Part shown: in pieces, positions 17,292-23,665 of the stretch
Layout of the letters: each line of letters opens with the position of its first letter
Numbering within the stretch: the stretch's first letter is position 1
Assembly: GCA_964247975.1 (NCBI GenBank)
Contig: CAXTWH010000005.1
Span: 1 to 64,000 of the forward strand
Origin: KBS-96 sp964247975
GTDB lineage: Bacteria > Acidobacteriota > Terriglobia > Bryobacterales > Bryobacteraceae
Reading direction: 5' to 3'
Length of the DNA: 64,000 bases
Notes under the pieces: model-generated
Told to the model about the DNA's origin: nothing
The model's input: the letters and a program-made list of their open reading frames with translations, nothing else
Databases searched by the model: none
Translations under genes and position numbers: made by a program

Positions 17292-18314
17292 ATGAAGCGT
17301 AGTTTTTTCCTTCTTTTTACGTCCGCTGTTGTCTGGGCGCAAGCACCAACAGCTAAGCCTGCTGCCCCGGCACAAGCAACCACCAGCACCGAGCCATTGA
17401 AAGCGCGTGGACCTATCGCCGTTGCCCAGCAAGATCCCAATCGGGTGATTGCTACCGTGAATGGCCAGAAAATCACCGCCGGACAAGCATTAAAGTTGTT
17501 GCAAGCCATGCCGCAGGGCGAGATGCAGCGCATCCAACAGGGCGGCGGCGGTTTGCCGACCATTCTGCAGCAGATTATGTTGATGCAGCATTTGTCCGAT
17601 TTAGCCGCGCAGAAGCATCTCGATCAGCAGGAGCCGGTAAAAAGCCAGCTTGAGTTTTATCGTGAAAACATGCTCGCGCAGGCCTATATCGGCCAGATCA
17701 GCAACACCGCCAATCCAAGCGCGCAAACTGCCAAAACCTATTACGATCAGCATCCGCAGCAGTTTCAGGAAGCAAAGCTCAGCGCCATTATCGTGAACTT
17801 TACCCCCGCTGGCGCCCCGCCGCCGCCCAACACTCCAGGAGCGCGAACGGAAGCCCAGGCGAAAGCTAAAGCTGATGAATTGGTAAAGAAGCTTCGGGGC
17901 GGCGCAAACTTCGCTGATGTGGCAAAAACCGATTCCGACCACAAAGCTTCCGCTGACAAAGGCGGCCAGCTTGGTTCTTACTCGCCCGATAAACTTCCTA
18001 AGGAAATCAGCGAGCCAGTGTTCAAATTAAAGCCCGGCGAAGTAACTGATCCGGTTCGAGAAGCCAGCGGGTTCTATATCTTAAAGCTGGATAGCTTGGA
18101 TAAGAAAACCTTCGAACAAGCCCAGGGCGACATTGTGACCCAGCTTAAGAATGACGAAGTGCGGAAGTTCCTGGACCAGCAGAATCAACAGTATCAAGTG
18201 CAGGTGCAGGATCCGAACTTCTTCAATCTTCCCGGCACTACCAGTTCCAGCACGCCATCACTTGCCAGACCGAATGCTCCAGGTCAGCCTAAACCCGATA
18301 CCGTTAATAAGTAA
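17292..18314 (+). CDS. SurA/PrsA-like periplasmic parvulin peptidyl-prolyl isomerase
   Basis: Exported chaperone/foldase. Seen: signal peptide (MKRSFFLLFTSAVVWAQ), an N-terminal SurA-like region (VIATVNGQKITAGQALKLLQ, about residues 50-70), a central helical part, and one parvulin domain with ADELVKKLRGGANFADVAKT, GGQLGSYSPDKLPKEISEP and FKLKPGEVTDPVREASGFYIL, which are the canonical PpiC-type segments. The C-terminus is Ser/Pro rich. 340 residues. Probable role: folding of outer-membrane proteins. A GC-rich hairpin 62 nt beyond the stop is a likely terminator. Confidence 0.9.
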   Translation: MKRSFFLLFTSAVVWAQAPTAKPAAPAQATTSTEPLKARGPIAVAQQDPNRVIATVNGQKITAGQALKLLQAMPQGEMQRIQQGGGGLPTILQQIMLMQHLSDLAAQKHLDQQEPVKSQLEFYRENMLAQAYIGQISNTANPSAQTAKTYYDQHPQQFQEAKLSAIIVNFTPAGAPPPPNTPGARTEAQAKAKADELVKKLRGGANFADVAKTDSDHKASADKGGQLGSYSPDKLPKEISEPVFKLKPGEVTDPVREASGFYILKLDSLDKKTFEQAQGDIVTQLKNDEVRKFLDQQNQQYQVQVQDPNFFNLPGTTSSSTPSLARPNAPGQPKPDTVNK

Positions 18315-18375
18315 ATCTACCGCTTCGTTCATAGAAGGACTTTCGCTTCCGAATTGGGTTTGTTCTTTCATTAAT

Positions 18376-18410
18376 GGGCTGCCTCGTATGGAGGGCAGCC
18401 CGATCCTTTT
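18376..18410 (+). terminator. GGGCTGCC/GGCAGCCC hairpin after the parvulin gene
   Basis: A perfect 8-bp stem, GGGCTGCC (18376-18383) with GGCAGCCC (18394-18401), a 10-nt loop and a following gatcctttt. It fits an intrinsic terminator for the parvulin gene ending at 18314. The loop contains the first sensible ATG of the next reading frame (18388), so it could instead act on translation of that frame. Confidence 0.55.
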
Positions 18411-18888
18411 AGAACTCCTTCCGCAATTAACGGCGCAACGCGGCAAACTTCTTTCCGCCCGGCCGGAATTGGGTTATGCCGTTCACGCTGCCAGCTTTAT
18501 TCGCAAACGAAGAATTGTTCTGGAGTCGGAACTTCTGCACAATCCTGCTGTGCTGCGCTTAATTCTGGCGCACGAGCTTTTCCACTTCGCTTGGGTTCGT
18601 TTGAACAATGCCCAACGCCGCGGCTATCTTCATTTAGTTTCTATGGAGCTGAACCGTGGCGCTCGCGGTGAACTGGGCGAATCTTCTGTTGTTGCCAAGC
18701 AATCAGTTGCCGGCGCAAATTGGTTTACCGATTCCGCCCGATTCAAGAATTATGTATGTGAAAGCTTCTGCGATACCGGCGCGTGGCTGTACGGAGGTGT
18801 TCAAACCCATTCATTCTTCAGTTTGGCAAAAAAATGGCAAAAACAGCGGGCGGCTTGGTTCGCGACGGTGTCGGACTTTCGGGTTTAA
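18388..18888 (+). CDS. Small protein with HExxH zinc-peptidase-like motif
   Basis: Not a recognised family. The frame encodes about 166 residues from the ATG at 18388; it stays open upstream to 18151 inside the parvulin gene, and starts there (for example 18274) cannot be excluded because none has a clear Shine-Dalgarno sequence. The notable feature is AHELFHFAW (about residues 54-62), an HExxH zinc-binding pattern as in metallopeptidases, preceded by RIVLESELLHNPAVLRLIL. No signal peptide from this start. A later YVCESFCDTGAWLYGG supplies a Glu that could act as third ligand, but this is speculation. It precedes the TlpA lipoprotein gene by 57 nt. Confidence 0.55.
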   Translation: MEGSPILLELLPQLTAQRGKLLSARPELGYAVHAASFIRKRRIVLESELLHNPAVLRLILAHELFHFAWVRLNNAQRRGYLHLVSMELNRGARGELGESSVVAKQSVAGANWFTDSARFKNYVCESFCDTGAWLYGGVQTHSFFSLAKKWQKQRAAWFATVSDFRV

Positions 18889-18945
18889 AAGCAGTTTTTG
18901 CGCGGAGCGATTTATCGCCCGATATACTGGATGGAGGTTTACCCC

Positions 18946-19542
18946 GTGAAATCTGCCCGCCTTTTTGCTTTTATCCTTTTTTTATCGGCCGCATTAACTT
19001 CCTGCTCCCGATCTCAAACCACTGCCGCCGAGGAGCAAACAAAAAGCTCCTCCAACCTGAAAACAGCACCGGATTTCTCATTGAAGGATGCGAACGGAAC
19101 CAGCGTTAAGCTGTCCGATTACCGGGGCAAAGTGGTTCTGCTCAATTTCTGGGCTACCTGGTGCGGCCCCTGCAAGGTGGAAATTCCCTGGTTTGTTGAG
19201 TTTCAACAGCAGTATAAAAATAAAGGCTTCGATGTGCTGGGCGTGGCGATGGATGACGAGGGCTGGAAAGCCGTAAAGCCTTTCGTGGAAGAACGAAAGA
19301 TGAACTACCGTGTGGTTCTGGGTACTGATTCTGTGGCGACCGCTTACGGAGGCATCGACTCGCTGCCCACAACGTTTGTGATTGATCAGAATGGAAAAAT
19401 TGCATCCTCGCATATCGGACTGGTGAACAAGGATGACTACCTCAAAGAGATTCAAAATCTGCTTTCCGGCAAAACTACGCGTGCTGCCAATTTGTCTCAT
19501 TGGTTTGTTCCTGCCGTCCTGGACGCCGGCGCAGGCTGGTAA
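18946..19542 (+). CDS. TlpA/ResA-like thioredoxin lipoprotein
   Basis: Exported thiol-disulfide oxidoreductase. Starting at the GTG at 18946 (GGAGG at 18934-18938, 7 nt upstream) the protein begins VKSARLFAFILFLSAALTSC, a lipoprotein signal with the acyl cysteine at residue 20. The thioredoxin-like domain follows: APDFSLKDANGTSVKLSDYR, then FWATWCGPC with the active-site cysteines C73 and C76, and a cis-proline loop (SLPTTFVID). 198 residues. The active site faces the periplasm, as for TlpA/ResA reductases in cytochrome c or envelope redox control. Its 3' end overlaps the nDsbD-like gene. Confidence 0.9.
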   Translation: MKSARLFAFILFLSAALTSCSRSQTTAAEEQTKSSSNLKTAPDFSLKDANGTSVKLSDYRGKVVLLNFWATWCGPCKVEIPWFVEFQQQYKNKGFDVLGVAMDDEGWKAVKPFVEERKMNYRVVLGTDSVATAYGGIDSLPTTFVIDQNGKIASSHIGLVNKDDYLKEIQNLLSGKTTRAANLSHWFVPAVLDAGAGW

Positions 19543-19936
19543 ACCGGTTGTTAGCGTAGAACCGCTGCAAACTCTCATTGCTAAAACCGGCAGCACGGTG
19601 CAGCAGGAATTAAAGATTCATGTGGATTCCGGTTTTCACGTCAACAGCGATCATCCGAAAGATGAGTTCCTCATTCCTTTAAAACTGACTTGGACCGGCA
19701 ATTCATTTGCAAGCAAACGCATTCTGTATCCTGCGCCGGAGCAGGTGCAAGTCGGTTCCGATCAACTGAGTGTATTCACAGGAACATTCGTCATTAAGTC
19801 GGAACTGCTTGTTTCATCGCAGGCAACTCCCGGCTTAGGCATGTTGATCGGCAAATTGCGTTACCAGGCTTGTGACAACCAATCCTGCAAGCGGCCCGCT
19901 ACCTTGGACATCAAAGTACCGGTTTCAATTCAATAA
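19481..19936 (+). CDS. DsbD N-terminal-domain-like secreted protein (DsbD alpha)
   Basis: Resembles the periplasmic alpha domain of the reductant transporter DsbD, without the membrane or thioredoxin domains. Seen: a signal-like segment (LPICLIGLFLPSWTPAQAG), DSGFHVNSDHPKDEFLIPLK, and near the C-terminus YQACDNQSCKRPATLDIKVP, which preserves the pair of cysteines that in DsbD alpha passes electrons. I placed the start at the GTG at 19481; the open frame reaches to 19433 and the start is uncertain. It overlaps the TlpA gene by at least 62 nt, so translation is probably coupled. About 151 residues. Interaction with the neighbouring TlpA protein is inferred. Confidence 0.72.
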   Translation: MLPICLIGLFLPSWTPAQAGKPVVSVEPLQTLIAKTGSTVQQELKIHVDSGFHVNSDHPKDEFLIPLKLTWTGNSFASKRILYPAPEQVQVGSDQLSVFTGTFVIKSELLVSSQATPGLGMLIGKLRYQACDNQSCKRPATLDIKVPVSIQ

Positions 19937-19951
19937 TCTTTACAATTGTAA

Positions 19952-20770
19952 ATGCGCCGACTGCTGATTCGCCCGGGAGGGATCGGGGACTGCATCACCT
20001 GCTTTCCCGCAATGGCCTGGCTGTGCGCCGAATACACCGAAGTCTGGGTGCCGTCGCCGGTTGTGCCATTGGTTCAGTTTGCCCATCGCGTTCGGGCCAT
20101 TTCCCATACCGGACTTGATCTGATTGGACTCGGATTAGACCAGATACCTGCGCCATTGATCGAAGCTTTAATTGGATTCGATGAAATCGTAAGCTGGTAC
20201 GGGTCGAATCGTCCTGAGTTCCGAACCGAAGTTCGGCAACTGAACCCGAACTGGCGCTTCTTGCCCGCACTGCCGCCAGTGGATCATCAAGAACACGTCA
20301 CCGATTATCAGGCAACGCTGGTCGGCGCTCCTCGCGGTTTGTTCCCGAACATTCAGATTGCGGAGGAAGTTGAACCGCGCAACACAATAGCCATTCATCC
20401 GTTTTCGGGTGGAAGAGCGAAGAATTGGCCATTTTTCAATTTTCAGGAATTGGCCCAGCAACTTCCCTTACCAGTGGAATGGACTGCCGGACCAGATGAA
20501 CAACTGGACAATGCAGTACGATTTGGTAATTTACGCGAACTTGGAAAGTGGATTGGCAGCGCCCGGCTTTACATCGGCAACGATTCCGGGATCACCCATC
20601 TGGCCGCCGCCGTCGGAATACCCACTTTGGCTTTGTTTGGCGCGAGCAATCCGCAAGTTTGGGCTCCCCGGAGCCGTAACGTTACGGTGCTGGCGAAAAC
20701 TGCGGTGCAATCCATCAGCGTCGAGGAAGTTTTATGCGCGGCCACAACACTGCTTCAACCTTATGGCTGA
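19952..20770 (+). CDS. Glycosyltransferase family 9 (heptosyltransferase-like)
   Basis: GT9 enzymes transfer heptose or similar sugars to the lipopolysaccharide inner core. Seen: MRRLLIRPGGIGDCITCFPA at the start, a signature of this family, AIHPFSGGRAKNWPFFNFQEL in the middle, and the donor-binding IGNDSGITHLAAAVGIPTLALFG near the end. 272 residues is shorter than typical WaaC/F (around 320-350). The gene starts 15 nt after the nDsbD-like gene and its stop overlaps the convergent lipoprotein gene by 10 nt. Acceptor and donor are not determinable. Confidence 0.85.
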   Translation: MRRLLIRPGGIGDCITCFPAMAWLCAEYTEVWVPSPVVPLVQFAHRVRAISHTGLDLIGLGLDQIPAPLIEALIGFDEIVSWYGSNRPEFRTEVRQLNPNWRFLPALPPVDHQEHVTDYQATLVGAPRGLFPNIQIAEEVEPRNTIAIHPFSGGRAKNWPFFNFQELAQQLPLPVEWTAGPDEQLDNAVRFGNLRELGKWIGSARLYIGNDSGITHLAAAVGIPTLALFGASNPQVWAPRSRNVTVLAKTAVQSISVEEVLCAATTLLQPYG

Positions 20771-21750
20771 ATCGTAGCGGGAACTTTCACCTGCGGCAGT
20801 GATTGAAGCAAAGGACCAACCAGATCGGAACTGACCTGAGCTTCCATATCAACCTGAGACGCGCTTTGGTTCACTTTTACTGTGTCGTACAGCTTCAACA
20901 AGTAAAGCTGATCGTTGCGGGTATTCAATCGCGCTAATCCCACCATGCCCTTTAAGGCGTCGCGAACCCTTTGCGCTCCTTCCGCCGACACGCATTGAAC
21001 ATCAGCTTTCAGTTCCGCGCCTTCATCCACATGAACTCCCAACTGCCCTGCTTTTATATAGCTGAGAAAGTTCGATAAAAACGATCTCATTCCAGTTGCA
21101 TCGGAGCCGCTCGAACTCTGGAACGCAGAAAAATCTCCGTTGCCCGCCATCCAAATCTGGTCGGCAGCAGGCAAAGTTTTCAGTTGCGCCAGTAAAACTG
21201 CCGGAGGCTGCGCCCATTCCGCCCGATGATCCAGCAGATTTTTCAAAGACGCTTGTTTACCGGCGATGGCGACGCCTGGATTGGCAAACACCACCGAAGT
21301 CTGTTCATTGCCGATCAGCGTGTAATTTTTATATTTAATCCGCTGGCCGCCCAGCTCATTTAACTGCGGCTCCATTTCGCCCACCCCGAAGCGTCCGCGA
21401 GCCAGGAATAAAGCATCGCTGCCGTTTGAAACCATCAGCACCTGCCAAATATCCTTACGCGGATCAAGCCCGGTGCGCGCGGAAAACACGTCCAGCCGCT
21501 TGTTCAAATCAAACTGTCCATTTAATTGCTTGTACAACGGCGTTTCCCGGATTTTATCGAGTCTCAGCCCGATCATGTACTTCGTATCGGGCGGAATTAA
21601 CGGACCAAAAGCCGGATCCAGAAAAACGCCGCTCGAAGACTTACTATGGCAGCTTGCCGAGACAAAACTCAATGCAAGTAAGGCAAGTATCAAAAAAAAG
21701 CGTTTGGAATGCGAAGCTTCAACCGAAGCCGAAGCAAGAAAAGAATGCAC
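20761..21750 (-). CDS. Acidobacterial-type hypothetical lipoprotein
   Basis: Function unknown. 329 residues with a lipoprotein signal (FFLILALLALSFVSASC) after an unusual N-terminal arm; the start codon is GTG at 21750, just behind the permease stop. The mature part opens with DPAFGPLIPPDTKYMIGLRLDKIRETPLYKQL and has FLARGRFGVGEMEPQL and DQIWMAGNGDFSAF; this pattern resembles secreted hypothetical proteins I associate with Acidobacteriota. It is the last gene of an apparent operon with the ABC exporter, starting 1 nt behind the permease gene, so it may be a partner or substrate-related component. Periplasmic-face membrane location is inferred. Confidence 0.65.
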   Translation of the reverse strand: MHSFLASASVEASHSKRFFLILALLALSFVSASCHSKSSSGVFLDPAFGPLIPPDTKYMIGLRLDKIRETPLYKQLNGQFDLNKRLDVFSARTGLDPRKDIWQVLMVSNGSDALFLARGRFGVGEMEPQLNELGGQRIKYKNYTLIGNEQTSVVFANPGVAIAGKQASLKNLLDHRAEWAQPPAVLLAQLKTLPAADQIWMAGNGDFSAFQSSSGSDATGMRSFLSNFLSYIKAGQLGVHVDEGAELKADVQCVSAEGAQRVRDALKGMVGLARLNTRNDQLYLLKLYDTVKVNQSASQVDMEAQVSSDLVGPLLQSLPQVKVPATIQP

Positions 21751-22599
21751 TTAATAATCCCGTTTGCGAAATATCTGAACAGCGGCTGTCAGTACCAGAA
21801 TGCCAAACACGGCTGAAGTCCACACCGGAGTGAGCCATTCGCCGGTTCGATCACTGATCAGATTCATCATCGCGCGGCCCAGATCCCAGACTTTCGGCAG
21901 CGCCCAATACAACCCGATCCATAGATTGCGGCTCCATTCCGAATCGAGGAGCTTCACTACACTATCGCGCTGGGCGAGAATGGCGCTGATTAAAATCAAA
22001 GCAATAGCCGCCATCACCGCGACCGAAGCGCTTTCAAACAAAACGCCCACCAGCGACACAACGCACAACAGCACCGCAAACGTGAAAACCGTAAACGGAA
22101 TGGCGAATAAAAACTCAGGAAACCACAGGCCGGTTTTAAAACCAACAATGATCCAGATACTCACAATCAGGTAAATCACATTGCAGCTTACAATCAGCAC
22201 GTTTCCCAGGTAGCGGCCCAGCAGAATAGTCGGGCGGGAAACCGGTTTGGATAGAAGCAGTCCGATGCGACCCGGTTCCAGGATGCTCGGAATCAAGCCA
22301 GCCGAAGCGAATATAGCGAGGAACGTTCCCCAAACATAAAGAAAGATCGAGACGCGCGAATAAGAAAGGCGAACCAGATGTTCCAAACTCCAAAACTGCC
22401 GGGATGTTTGCTGTAATCCAAGTAGCGATACAGCGCCTTGCACCACATCAATTTTCAAGATAAACAGGAAAAACAGAATCAGCAGCGTGGATAAGCCGAA
22501 CAATCCCCAGAACAGCCAGCGGGCGCTTGCTTCATAAAATGTGTCGACTACCAGGGCAGTTACCACGCGCAACAGTCTATTTTGTTTCTGCTCGTTCAT
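21751..22599 (-). CDS. ABC-2 type transporter permease
   Basis: Integral membrane subunit of an ABC exporter. The 282-residue protein shows roughly six hydrophobic spans, including LFWGLFGLSTLLILFFLFIL, VWGTFLAIFASAGLIPSIL, VSCNVIYLIVSIWIIVG, FTFAVLLCVVSLVGVLF and VAVMAAIALILISAIL. The LLSKPVSRPTILLGRYLGN loop is typical of ABC-2 permeases. Its gene overlaps the ATPase gene by 4 nt (22596-22599), and the lipoprotein gene follows at 1 nt. Substrate not determinable. Confidence 0.88.
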   Translation of the reverse strand: MNEQKQNRLLRVVTALVVDTFYEASARWLFWGLFGLSTLLILFFLFILKIDVVQGAVSLLGLQQTSRQFWSLEHLVRLSYSRVSIFLYVWGTFLAIFASAGLIPSILEPGRIGLLLSKPVSRPTILLGRYLGNVLIVSCNVIYLIVSIWIIVGFKTGLWFPEFLFAIPFTVFTFAVLLCVVSLVGVLFESASVAVMAAIALILISAILAQRDSVVKLLDSEWSRNLWIGLYWALPKVWDLGRAMMNLISDRTGEWLTPVWTSAVFGILVLTAAVQIFRKRDY

Positions 22600-23555
22600 T
22601 GGTTCACCTCCACCGGCTCCAGTTTGGGCGTTTTCGCTTCGGTGGTTTGGATGAAAACATCTTCCAGGCTGCTTACCGTGGCGTTCACGCTTTCAATAAA
22701 TGCTCCGGCACCGCGCAATATATCAATCGCCAGGTTCAGAGTTTCCTGCGTCGGCAGTTGCGCTCGCAGAACCGAGCCTTCCAGAACCAACGATATCGTT
22801 AAGGAAGACAATCGCCGCGCCAACTCGTCCGTACCCTGGTGCGCCACCAGCCGGTAGCCGCGCCCGGTGACCAGATCGCAAATGCGCCCCTGCAGCGCCA
22901 ATTTTCCTTTGTGAATAATAGCCACTTCGTCACAAAACGATTCCACTTCGCTCAATAAATGGGAATTGATGAAAATCGTAATGCCCGTTTCGAGCAGGCC
23001 GTTCAGAATATCGCGGATCTGCCGCCGCCCCACCGGGTCCACGCCGTCGGTCGGTTCATCCAGAATCAGCAACCGGGGCTGATGAATCAGCGCCTGCGCC
23101 AACCCAAGCCGCTGCAACATGCCTTTTGAATATTTCTTAATGCGAACATCCTCCCAACCCTCCAGGCCAACCTTCTGCAGAAGTTCAGGAATTCTTTTTC
23201 GCAGTTCAATTTCATTCAGGCCGGATAACGAGCCGTAAAACCGCAGCATGGCTCGTCCAGTCAGATAAGTAGGAAAGCGGTGGTTTTCGGGAAGATAACC
23301 AATTGGGCGGCGAGATTCCGGGTTGCTAACATCGCAGCCGAAGATGTGAGCCGAGCCGGAGCTTGGTTTTACGGCAGAAAGCATCATCTTTACGAAAGTT
23401 GTCTTTCCTGCTCCATTAGCTCCCAGCAAACCAAATTTGATTCCTACCGGAACCTGCAAACTCAGGTTCGAAACCGCTTTCACTTCCCGCCCGCCAAAGC
23501 GCGACCGGTAAGTCTTTTCCAAGCCTGACACTTCAATTGCATAATTGCCGGTCAT
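22596..23555 (-). CDS. ABC transporter ATP-binding protein (exporter type)
   Basis: Nucleotide-binding subunit. Seen: Walker A GLLGANGAGKTTF (about residues 48-60), Q-loop region, the ABC signature YSKGMLQRLGLAQAL, Walker B LLILDEPTDGVDP and an H-loop FINSHLLSEVE. An additional C-terminal region of about 90 residues follows (GTDELARRLSSLTISL...), as in NatA/CcmA-like exporters. I used the ATG at 23555 (MTGNYAIEVSGLEKTY); the frame is open to 23576. It is divergent from the AsmA gene and starts the three-gene exporter operon. Exports an unknown substrate. Confidence 0.93.
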   Translation of the reverse strand: MTGNYAIEVSGLEKTYRSRFGGREVKAVSNLSLQVPVGIKFGLLGANGAGKTTFVKMMLSAVKPSSGSAHIFGCDVSNPESRRPIGYLPENHRFPTYLTGRAMLRFYGSLSGLNEIELRKRIPELLQKVGLEGWEDVRIKKYSKGMLQRLGLAQALIHQPRLLILDEPTDGVDPVGRRQIRDILNGLLETGITIFINSHLLSEVESFCDEVAIIHKGKLALQGRICDLVTGRGYRLVAHQGTDELARRLSSLTISLVLEGSVLRAQLPTQETLNLAIDILRGAGAFIESVNATVSSLEDVFIQTTEAKTPKLEPVEVNQ

Positions 23556-23665
23556 GCTTGAAGGATACGAAAACAATAGCCTCTCTGTTCGCCCAGGAAA
23601 AAGTTCCGGGAGGAGTCATGGTTTTTTTGGCGATTTTTTCATGCCAAAGGCATCTAACCCCTGTT

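Noticed and set aside
23641..23653. ATGCC-aaa-GGCAT mini-hairpin just before the AsmA start
   Set aside because: Only five base pairs with a three-base loop, no T-run after it; no function can be argued.
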